From positions 961,279-1,025,278 of the forward strand of contig VZSE01008349.1 in NCBI GenBank assembly GCA_013398275.1: a stretch of DNA of 64,000 bases, in the 5' to 3' direction. This document shows, in pieces, positions 25,901-37,900 of this stretch (its first letter is position 1; the number at the start of each line of letters is the position of its first letter). Made by a program: the position numbers and the translations under genes. The notes beneath the pieces are model-generated. The model made no database searches. It worked only from the letters and a program-made list of their open reading frames with translations, and was not told the DNA's origin. Source of the DNA: Promerops cafer. Lineage: Eukaryota; Chordata; Aves; Passeriformes; Nectariniidae.

Positions 25901-28900
25901 TATCCCTCTGAAAGGGAATACAAGAAGATGCAGAATATGCTCAGAAAAATTAGGATTTTGAAGGACTTTGAAAACAGAATTCTTTTAGGCAGAGAAAGGA
26001 CCAGGTTTTCTGGTTGTTGAGGGAGGAAATAGTGCAATTTTAAAAGTATTTTAGAAGACTTCTACAAACTACAGAGAAAAACGAAGAGTGCAGTATAAGC
26101 AAATAATTTAACATTAACAAAGGGAGCATTACACTTTCCTTGAGACATGATTTCATTTTTTGCTGTACTTGTGAATTCAGATTAATTTTCATGTGCCTGT
26201 GATAAATTATTTGTTTTATAGACATGAACTGATGAACCTTTTCATATGCTTTGCATCTGCGCTACTAAAAACTAAACACTTACTACATCAAAATGGTTTT
26301 ATTTAGACTAAAACATTGGTCACCACAACTGCTGCACGTTTCTGGGAGATGAGAGAGGCCCAAACACATGGCAGTGCTTGGTCCACTGTACCCGCTCACA
26401 GAGGATTTCCTAATTAAGCATCCACGCCTAGGAGCCCTGATCTCCCAATTTGCCTTTCCACACTAGGTGCACAGTTTAGAAAACCCTAATTATAAACATT
26501 GTTGTTACTGCCCCCAGCTGGAAAACAGAGCAGTTTATGTATGAATAAGAGAGATTATCGCCCATCTGCTCCAGCCCATTATTCAGTGATGTGTCATTTT
26601 GTATGCTGATGGCAGCCATTACTAGTGCTTTAGTCAAATGACCTTTTTTTTAATAGCTTTATTTATTTACCAAGTTGCAGACTTAGAGCCTCCCCCCTTA
26701 CCTCTTCAAAATGTATATGGTTTGCTTCAAAACCTGGTCTATGCAGTTAAACTGAGTCAAGGCCAATCTAAGATGTTCTCACAGGCTCCTGTTTTTGGTA
26801 ATCTGCTCCCCCTGAAGCAGGGGTTTTAAAAGATCCAAATATTGTGTATAGCAAACGGAAAGACATTCATTGCTTGCTTTTTCTTTTTTTTTCTTTTTTA
26901 ATGTAAAATAAAAAATGTAAATCAGAGAAAGAGTGTAAACTGACCATGGATAGCAATTAAACTCCAGGAAGATTAATAAAACTCATGTGATCTTTCCCAC
27001 CATTTTACAAAGCAGGCATTAAATTTGCAACTCTTTGTCAAAGTTCTGCTTGACAGAAAATGCCATCTTTCCTTCTTTCTCGAGCAGAAAATTCCTCTAA
27101 TACTACCAAACCCACAGTCATCTAAAGCTGGGCACTCAGGTCCCATTCCCCCTTCTCCAAAACCAAGGAGCACGAAGAAGGATGCCAAGTGACAAGACAG
27201 ATCAGCAGGTTTTGCTCTGCCCTTGCAGGTCACAGCGGGTTTGTAGCCACCACCACAAGTGCAATAGGGTGGAATTAGATGAATTACAGATACTGCTGCA
27301 CACTACAGCACTTGGAGTGAGAGTCTTTCTCAATTTTTGCTAGCCAGCGTTCAACTCATGAATTGGATTGACTTTTCTACTTTTTGCCTGAAAAATAGGC
27401 TTATTTTTGGGTTTGGGTTTGTTTTGTTTTTCTTTCCCCAGAACATCCATATCAGAAACTACTTAGCCCTCAGTGTGCGCTCAGGGAACCGTTAGGTTTT
27501 ATGGGAAGCGTGCTGTAGCCCGATCCATGCACTTGGTGAAATGATCCAGGGTGGGAGTTTTACTTTATTGGAAACACAGTGACCATCTCTGCTGTTTTGC
27601 TAAGGTGGTTACTTTGCTGAGATTTTACAAACCCCTCACAGACAAGTTTTTAAAGGCAGTGTTAGAAAACACAGGCCTCACAGTAAACTTATAAAAATTT
27701 CTCTAGCTATCAAAATGTAGGTCTTGCGACTAATACGGAAAAAGACAGCAAGTAACCACTTGATGGAAATTCCAGTGCTCTGGATTTATTGAGGAGTGTG
27801 TGGGCCTCTCGTGGGCTATCAGACCTGGAACCCTCCTTGCCCCCGCTCCAGAATACACCCCTCCCACCCAAAGCCCCATTTTATCATACAGGTTAAGCCA
27901 GCTAACGACAACCCTGGCACAGTTACACAATGAAGAAAAATATATTCAAGAGACTCATGCAATATTTAAAAAAAAAAATCAAATCAAAATAAATAGGTAT
28001 CAGAAGGGTTTTAAAAAGAAAAGAGAAGGAATGCATTGTTAGAAACACAAGCTTACCAGCACATACAATGCATTGTATTTCAGTGAACTTGGGAGAGTTT
28101 CTATGCCCGCGTTATGCAAATGCATTGTTCAATCTAAGGTAAGGATTGTGTTTAGTGGGTTTAAAATGACAGTATATAGCTCCACATCTTGCATGGAAAA
28201 AGAGGAAAATATATGCTGAGAGCCTGTTGCTGCTCCGTGTGTTTTGAAACAGGAGCACAGGGGAAGCAGATGCCTTAACAAGCAGAAGGGAGGGGGAGGG
28301 TGCGTACTTCAGCATATCTGTAGGTTTTCTATATACACTGTCCTTTTAACTATAGGGGAGATTGATACTGAGCATGTGCGATGAAGAGAAAGCTGGCAAT
28401 GTGGGTGTGAGGGATGGGTGAAGAAAGGGAATGAGGGGGTGTGGCATCTCAATCAAGATTAAAACGAAACTGATAAAGCAGCATATGGACCGGATAACAA
28501 ATCAAAAAGCATGTTTATCCACTGAAGGAACTGGTTAATGGAGACTGCCAGCACGTTGCCATGGAAACACTGACTGTTGGCGCTGCACCATCTCATACCT
28601 TATCCAATACATTCCTGGTTGTTGGTAGTAGTCCAAAGACCCTGATCTCTTGATGGTAAACCCGTGGTCCAGCTGAGCAGAGAGAAATGGGGCAACTCAG
28701 TGGATCGACATTAGGCTAGAGAATTCAGACTCCAGAGCAAGCTGTTCCTTATTTAGTGCATATTTACTGTTTTCACTTTCACTCTTATCTAACATCCTAA
28801 AGCTACGAACCGCAGAAGAAAAAGGAAAAAAAAAGGTAGAGAAATAAAAGAGAAAGATACTAGTCTGGTCTTGCCAAATTAGAAGCCAATTTATTCAAAC

Positions 28901-31900
28901 TAGAATGGAGTTAGTGAAGAGGTTAGTTAATGCATAATGCATTCATTTAAAAGTGTGAAATATCTCGTTACCTCCAAGGACAGTAGTGCCCTTTTAAGTT
29001 GCACATACCAGTAATAGAATATTATCTTTTGCAATTAAACTGAGAAGTTTAATAATAATAATTAAAAAAAAAAAATTAAATGCAGTGCAACCATCACAAG
29101 GAGCAGGCTAGACAGACTACACAAGGCTTAAATTAGACTGCTTCATAATCATGGAATGTGTAAAGATGAAAAGAATCAGGTTTTGATACCCCATCAATCA
29201 TGGTAATTCATTTCTAAAAATGCGTTAACCTTGGAGAGTAGGACTACTCAGAGCCATGAATAACATTGTTTATCATTTCAGCTTACACCTCATGCTCAAA
29301 AAGATAACAGTACAAAACTATTTGGTTTAAAATTGCACCAATTAAAGTCAAAATGGAAATGAACTTAACATTGTGTCCAGGAAATTGTGCTGGTGATATT
29401 ACTTAAGGAATACAGATCTTTCAAGTTTAGTTTATCATTAGCAAAATCATGTGCATAGGAACAAAGAAAATGTGTTTTTTTCCCTAACCCTTATGTCCTG
29501 CACTAACAGACAGTGGAAACATAATTTAGCTGAATTACATAAAATTTTTGGGGAGAAAAATCTTGACAGAGACACTCAGACTGCTCTAAAACTGTTGCAA
29601 TGATTTTCAGATTTTTGCTCTATGAAGGGAAAAGGCCATTTTGTGCTTCAAAAGGAGTGTGGCATATATTTCCAATACTGATGACAGTTTCAAATTCTAA
29701 ATTCAGAAAAGCAGTTCAACACATTTCCAGGTACCAACCACTTCAAGGGGAGCTAGAAACTAACTGCAAATTTAACTTTTTCTTGATGACTCCCCTGCAA
29801 GTGTAGAATTTAATAATTTATTCCATTTTGTTAAAACAATGCCTCTTTCATCTTATTTAGAATTATTTAAATGATGTTTCCTGTTTAAAACCATGGGAAC
29901 CTTGTACCTAGAGTTAAATTTGTGTTGGCTTAACTTCACTGGTCTGCTATTGCCATCTACTGGCTTCCTTGTATGCTACACATAAAACACACAAAAGGGA
30001 TGTTTTCCTAAAAAGCAGATCAAAAATATTGCCTTAAAACTGAATAGCCGAAAATTAATTCAGAGAAAATGGGGAGAGTCAAGTCCTAACAAGAGCTGAA
30101 ACAATTTTGGTGGTGTGGAAATCCTGCCATGAGAAACCCAACGGTGGACAATGACCCCAGGACAACACAGACAATAGATGTGAAGGGATAGCCGAGACAC
30201 AGGTTCAGCTTTAAGACTTTAAGCAAAACTTACAGGCTGGGTTTGGCTTCTCCTCCACACCACCCAAGAAATCCCATGGCTAAAAATTCCACTTGGCATT
30301 TGTAATTTTATTTTAAAATCGGCAGAATGCAGGGCAATGACCCACATACTGCCTGCCCATTGCCAGGGTCCCCAACCCAGGACCCTGTAAGCAGAAGGGA
30401 GCTGCACCAACTTTCTAAGTAGCTTTCCTCCTTTTCTGTTCTACTTGTTTACTCTGCATCTCCAGCTGGAGTTTACTCCCATTGCCAAGACAGAGACCTC
30501 ATACAACCTTAACAGCAGATTAGCATTAGTCTTTTTCTCTGTCTTAACAATGGCAAAAAGTACAAGCAGCAAAGTGATGACATACAGGCTAAGATTTAAC
30601 ACTTCAGACAAGGACATATATTAAACAATGCTCGGCTCATACAAGGAATTACAGCACACCTTTGGATTGCAGAAGCATTCTTAAAAAGTTATTTGCACTC
30701 TTAGCTGCTCTAGCCACTGTCACTGAAGCCTAAAGGGTACAGCCACAAGGATGTAGTTTTGTGGCCAAACCAGAATAAATGGAATTGATATCCTTGAAGG
30801 ACTGAAGAATAAAATCTACTCGCAAATTTTAAAAAGGCTAGTTAATGTAAGCCTGGTTTTATGTTTTTACTGCAGTACCTTTTATAAACACCATCACAGA
30901 ACTAAAAAATACTGCTCCTATTGAAAAGCTGTATGAGAAACATGATCCTGCAAATATTTTGGCACATGCTTAACAGTAATGTGGCCATTCTGACACAGAC
31001 TGAGGGGCACTAGCCCAAACCGTCTCCCACAGAGACCGGTAGTCAACGCCTGTGACAAGAGTTTAAGAACAGGGAAAGTAAAGTGATATTTCTCCTACAT
31101 AATCTCTCATCAGCAAGCCGTGTTTTTTAGGGACTTGCTAATTCTCTCGCTGTTTTAAAAGCTAGCTCTCCAATTAAAATTTTGCTGGCAAAGCTATGTT
31201 GGTTCAGGGGAATTTTTTCCCAACTGACATAGTTACTCTGGCAGAAATTTTAATGATGTATTATTGCATCAATAGAAAAGTCTCTTTGCTTCTATAGTTA
31301 ATTTTGTTTGAGGAATCATTCTACTACATCAGCAAAGGAACTGCTTTGCTAGGCATGCACATGTTCATTAGGGTAGTTTGTCCAAACTGACGAATCCTTT
31401 CAAATGTGGACAAACTTGAAGTCTGGACACATGCACGAGAAGTAGGATGTCTCTGTCTTGGACAGAATGGAGACAACTTTTGCTGAGATTACCACATCAA
31501 TAAAGCAGACATAAGTCTGAACCAAAGGAATCAATGCAATTTGGACATTGCTGAAGGAAGCAGTAGCCACAGAAGTTGTATGCAAAACACATGTAGCTTC
31601 AAACTTCCTTTCAGTCAAGCTGAGCAGAGACACATCTTCAGGAACTTAATTTTCATATTATAGTTTTAATTGGTGCATATGGTAAGTACTCCTTGAGATC
31701 TTTGAGGTGTGTTACTTTTTACCACAGGAGAAAACAGGCATATAATATCATATCATACCAATGTGAGGCCAAACTCAGAACTAAATACCACATATTAGCG
31801 AGCTCTGTGCATAAACAGAGTTATAATACTCAAAATAATGATCATATTTATCTTTCATACTATTAAGTAAGCTATAGAAATATAAGCACATATTAACATA

Positions 31901-34900
31901 TTTTCACAAACACAGACACAGATGTGGTATATAATATATAGAAGTCAACTCTATATATTATATACACAAGCACTCTCTCAAAAAGTATGTAAACATACAG
32001 GCAGGCACAAACCCCCAGTATTTTTACAAAAAATATAGTTAGTGTATGTCTTTAGTGCCAAACAATATGTTACAGCATCTATACATACTTTGAAGGTTCT
32101 AAATCTAGACCAGTCTTTGTTAATAAGATTTAATTTTAGCTTATTTGAGATTTCACAGTTAAAGGGAGATTCCCAAACATAAAACCCTGGTGACATGCAA
32201 ATGTATATTAAATAGACTTCCAAATGCAGAAACAACATTTAAAGACATAGTTGTTTTGCTTTTGGCTTTGTTTTACATATTAAATTATTTTTGTAGAAAA
32301 CAAAAGTAATTTATTAATAAAATGCAAATTATCTAGCATTCTGAGACATTACCAAAACACTAAAGAGGTCTGTACTTCCCCATCTCTTCCCATAATCAAA
32401 CCGCTTTCTGAATTATGTAAAAGTATTCTAAACATTTCTACTTTATAGGCCAAGTAGCAGGATCAATCATGTCAGGATATGAAGTTTGCCCACAGAGATA
32501 ATCACAAAAAATAATCTGCTAAATTTCCAAACACTAAAAAATAAATAAAAGCCATTAAGAATATAATTAATCATACACATTTTTTTTCCTGATGTTTTGC
32601 AGTGGACAGATTCACTACAGTGCCTTTTTCATTATTCAGATGTTAAACTGCTGCAAACAATTCCTTGGCAAAGCAACTGGGGCAAATAAAAAGAAAAAGG
32701 AGGGCAGGGAAATTAAAAACATTAAGGAGGCAAGGGATGGATGAGGACAGAGGCATCATTTCTTGCTTTTAAGCTTTGAAGTCATTAGCATGGAGGATCT
32801 GAGCAGTAATTCTCATGGACAAGCGTGCTGGCAGTCCATTCAATAGGAACACGGTTTCAGCTAGTCTATAAAGAACATACCTGCAGTTCAGATGAGCAAT
32901 GGGTATGTGATGTTTTAGTTGTGGGAGAGTTGCTGCAGTATTATTGCTTAAAAATGAAAATAAATAAATGCTGACTATGTTAGCTGATGACTGAAAAATC
33001 TAGGAAAAGCATGAGGAACAACTTGCTTCCACGCTGAGGACATTCAGGGTAGGAAAGAGTAAAGAAAAAATATGAGAGAGGCACAGCTTGAAATTTTAAG
33101 TACTTATACCAAGTAACTTTGAGAGAGTATCCCTTTTGCTGCACAAGCACTTCACACCTGTGAGCCAGATTGCATGTGCTGAGCTGAATTTATTTCATGC
33201 TGATTTAACTCAACACTGGAGGGGCTGAGCTGAGAAACATGAAAGTGGAAACAGTACAAGAAAGTGTACATGTGCAGTCACACCACCTGCAATTTATGGA
33301 AGCTGGGAATGAACACTGAGTAATCTGATATGGGAATGGTTACGTTTAACATGTCACATTTTTAGTGACTCTTTGGAGTGTTCACATTACTATGAGTAAT
33401 AAAGGAAAGCTTACAAACACAAGCAGATGTATCAAAAATGTGAAGGATGTGCATGTTACTATTCAATGGCATTAGTATGGATAATCTCTTCATATGCTGA
33501 ATATATCCTGTGTCCATGTATATGTAATACACATGTTCATCTGTGAGGAAAAAATACAATCATATGTGATGTATGCTCCACTAAGGATGCCATTGAAACC
33601 TCAGTAAAGCTTGGTCAAAATTTTGGCCAAGCTTTGTTTCAGACACTCCGACACATTCAAACCTAGAATGGCTCCACTGGAATTGCAACGTGACAGAAGG
33701 CAGCAAGAAGTTCCATTAAGTCTTTACCCTATTAAATACTTCTGCTGACAGGGAAGCAGGCTGTGTGTGGCACTACAATAAAATGCTGCTGCCCAGCTAA
33801 ATCTGAAGTGGCTAGACTCATGTTAACCATGAAGGCAGCAGTGAGGCATCATAGCTCTCTTTCATGTGTTCAGCGAGGAGAGGCTTAGGCTGCCATACAG
33901 ATTTTCGGTTAAATTTTGAAGCAATTTCCATTTTAAAGTGGTGCTGTCTTGATACAGTCTCTATGTGGCCTAAATCCATACAATGAGTCTGCTGCCAAGT
34001 AAGATGTCATGATCCCACAGTCCAAATTGTTGAATTTACATTGGAGTTAGGTCCACTGACCTTCTGGTAAAATGTGGAACCGTGTACTGTGTGTACAGTT
34101 ACACCTCCTAGGGTTGTTAAATAACAATGTGACTCACAAGGAGAATCAAAGGAGAAGCTGTGCAGGATACCAGTCTAACTATGCTTATATTAATTAAATG
34201 CTACAATTATCTAAAGATTAACCCTCTCTGGTTTCTTTTGGTGTCCTAAACACATAACTGTCTGGTGGGCACATAAATCTGTTTCATCTGTGCATTTCAG
34301 ATGCTTACTGCTATGACAGAAACTCCAGCTGCTGTGCTGTTCGGCTTAGGGCCTGTGTTGAAATGCTTCTTTATCTTCCCAGCTACTGAGAGCTGATGCT
34401 CGTTCTCTGGAAGGCCATCATCCTGCAGATAAGTAAAGCAAAATAAAACATCAGAGAGGAAAGATGAAAAAAGAAGGAACTGTAAGGTGATTCTGATAGG
34501 TCCCATCAACACAGAAAAGTTTACAACATGTTTGTATCAAAATATGGGTAAATCATTGTCTCCATCAATATATTTAAGGCACTGACAAGATGAACATATT
34601 AGGGCACCAAGCAGTCTCTCTCTTCTTCTTTACCCAATATTTTCTTCTCAAATTTTACGTAATGCTCATTAATAATAATTGTTCAACATTTCATTTTTCT
34701 TTCTACCATATCTTAATTACCACTACACAATTATTTTTATGCCCATTAATATTTCAAAGCCTGAGGATTTCAGACGTGTTTAAGATTCTGTTTACTCATC
34801 ACATAAATTTAATGATAATGACCTCAAAAGTAAAGAGTATCCAAGATATTACAAAAACAAGAGGCTGGACTGGGTCATTCCTCCTTCCAGCTGAGACATC

Positions 34901-37900
34901 CCATTTTGCAGAGCAAACTTGGATACCTGCACCTAGGCACGCTGGCATCCTCGATGCTGAGGAGAAACCCTGGCAAAAAGAATGGAGCTTGTGGTTTTGC
35001 CCAAGTCTGCAGACTGAATTCAAGTCCAGGAAAAGAGGAAGTTATTTTAGAAATTGTAGAAAAGATCCTTATGCCTGAAAAATGTGCAAAAAGCCACTGC
35101 TCAGTGAGCAGAATATGCAGGATTTCAGGCAACAAATATGCAGAATAGGTGGAATAGGAAACAAAATGTAGAACAGGCAAAATATACAGGGTATCAGGTC
35201 ACTGGCCACATGACATACTCATCCCTAACTGGTGCTGCATGGTCTGCATAGGTATAAGCAGCTGAAATAATTCTTAAACTCCACTTAGGCAAAATCCTAG
35301 CAGAATAAAGGCAAACAAGACAAGATCACAATAGTGAAAGATGATAGACATTTTTTTCTTTTATTTTTCAGACATTATGAGTGCCCTTAAAGAGTTACAG
35401 AGCTGCTGCAGTAAATCACGAGTTCAGTGAGCGTATGGAAATTTTAGGGAGGTTGGTAGGGTTTGTTATTTGTTTAGCTTGGGGAGTTTGTATTTAGAGA
35501 TCCCTTACTCACCCCTTAACAAAATGTCTCAGCTGGCAAAATATGGTCAAGTGCACACAGCTGCAAAACACAAAACAAAACAATACAACCCAGTAGCTGA
35601 TTATTGTCTATCACTGGGGAGTCCTGGCTCGGTGGTACATGACCCCTAAAAATAACCTGCTTCCCGTTGACCTTGCCTTTCCCAGAAGAAAGCTAGTCTG
35701 TAAAGTGAACTCCTCTTCACAAGAGGAGGGAAGAAAAATAAAATCATTCTCTTGGCTTTCGTGACATGAAAGTCTGCCAAGTGTTCATGTCATCTTGTCA
35801 AAAGACTAAATTACAGAGAAGACAATAGTTACCAAGACTGTGGTCATATTTTATTGGTGAAGCACCACACCCACAGTTCCAGTGGCAACACGCCACAGAC
35901 ACATAGTATGGGCTCCAGTTTTTAGATGAAATGTCTTCAGCTCTATTTAAGATGCAGCATAGGGATATATCAGAATTCCTCTATTGTTACTAAATTTTTA
36001 TTACTACTGTTGGTGTCACCTGATGTTTAGTACTTCTCTTTTATTCAAACATGCTTTATAAACAAATCTATATATATTAAACTGTCTCCTAGAATTACTT
36101 CAGTCAACAATAAAATGGATAACTATTGAGGGTGAGAGATGACAGCTGTTTAACTAAATACAAAACAAGCTGCTCTGCAGTTTTAAAAGGCAAGAAGTGA
36201 AAAAAACATCCATCAAATATCAAATTGATCAGAATCAGTAGGTTAAGTTGTAGAATTGGAGAAAAGTGTAAATACTGCTGACAAGAATTTCATTGGGTTG
36301 CTGAAATGGGAGGGGTGTCAAACCCTGAAGAGGTTAACTGTTCCTTTCCCCTATTTACTGTCTTTGTTTTTGGCAGTGGGTTAGGATCACAGAATTTCAC
36401 CTCAGCTTTGGCATTAATCACAAGATATTTTTTAAAGGTGACCAGTGATTTTTGCTGCTCCATCTGGGAACTTTAAAGAATCATGAGCTTCAGAAGATGT
36501 TGGCTGCTAATAGTCTGATAGAAGAGCTCTCCTGTGCACACCTCAGAAGCTGAGCAGTCAAAAGTGTTTGAAAACTCTGGCCCAGAATTTGGGTTTTCAC
36601 ATGGACAAAATAAACTGCGTTAACATATTTTTGGTTTTTTGTTTGGGGGTGTTTTGTTCTTGGTTGGTTATTTTTTGGTTTTTTTTGGTTTTTTAATCAG
36701 CCTCTAAAAAATACCTTTCATGGTCTATTTGCAAGAATTCAAAATAAAAAAACAATAAAAAAAGAGGCACAAGGTCTTGGAGAAATTCCAGTAATTGATA
36801 AAAACTGGTTTCATATTTGCGTTTTTCTCTGTGGCAGGAGACATTGCCACTCAAAGTAAAAAGAAGTGTTATAAAGACATAATGAAGCTCAGGGTTCCCA
36901 GACTCCTACTGCCCTGAGGCACTTAGAGCCATTTCACAAGATGGTCACAAGAGCTTTGCTTTACAGGTCTAAAAGCATTACATGAATAGATCATTATACA
37001 AGTAACAGCAGGAAATTAGAGTAAATAGAAGTGCTGGAAAAGCTTTTGGACACTGTTTCCTTTAAGGAAAATTTTTTTGTGCAGTGTCCTAGGGTGTAAC
37101 CAAAAGTAGTGCAGCTGCAAAATAAGGAATGTCTTTTAAAATTAATTTTCTTACAAATGTTTAGCTTAATGATACTTATTGCTTGGTTATTCATTTCTTT
37201 TGCACTCAAATTTCCAAGGCAGATATAGTGAGGGAAAAATATAAAAGCTCCAGGTTCTCTAATTCTTTTTAGGCTCGTGTGTGCCATCTTCCTCCTCCAG
37301 CAACAACACACATTTTATATTGATTATTTTAACAGAGAAGGATTTACAGAATGAAAGCCATCCCTTTCAGCATCCACTGCTCAGTGATGTATTAGGAAAC
37401 ACTTAAAACTTATACAAAAAAGAATGAGTTTGTCCTGTGACTTGTTTCAGGTTATCAATAACATTAAAGTTTAAAATGCCAGACCTCAAGCTTCCTGCCT
37501 CTTTCATAATTCTTTGGCCTTGCAAAAAAATTTGAGCAGGTAAAGAAAAGTTTTGGGGTCCCTGTAGGGGATGGATTTGTTTCCAGGTCTAAGTGTACTG
37601 CATAGGAGAGATGACTCCAAATAAACAAAATGGAGGGGGCAAAGAACTGCTGCTGAATTGCATTTAGAATTCAAGATCTCCATCTGTGGCAGTGGCATGT
37701 AGCCAGCATCTTTTCAGGTTTTGTTTTTTTGAATTGAAAACAGCTGGGATATTATTCACATCGAAACTGCTTTACTGGTCTGACTCCGACCATAACAAGT
37801 TTTGCAGTTTCCAAGAGGATTCCAGATATTTTTATGGCAAAAATTTAAACTGAAATGAGGGTTTGCTCCTACTGAAACTGTCAAAGCACATTCCAGGAAT

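Larger units (their letters stand above)
19974..28598 (-). other. DCLK1 intron between cassette and terminal exon (8.6 kb)
   Basis: Bounded by GTATGAG at 28598 and the acceptor CAG before 19973. It contains an AT-rich palindromic repeat at 24410-24476, a MIR-like relic at 24596-24715, a POU-octamer and ATGCATTGT cluster near 28031-28129, and an X-box at 28555-28568. The 85-codon minus-strand ORF at 22346-22603 has no recognisable similarity and no splice context. I see no further exon. Confidence 0.85.
28673..34308 (-). other. DCLK1 intron upstream of the cassette exon (5.6 kb)
   Basis: Bounded by GTAAGC at 34308 and CTCAG at 28673. It contains the perfect 16-bp inverted repeat at 31927-31965 and the 30-bp palindrome at 33606-33635. 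I see no exon and no clear transposon otherwise. Confidence 0.85.

Noticed and set aside
34590..35078. 162-codon plus-strand ORF
   Set aside because: Lies in a DCLK1 intron on the opposite strand, begins with a hydrophobic low-complexity stretch, and has no family resemblance.
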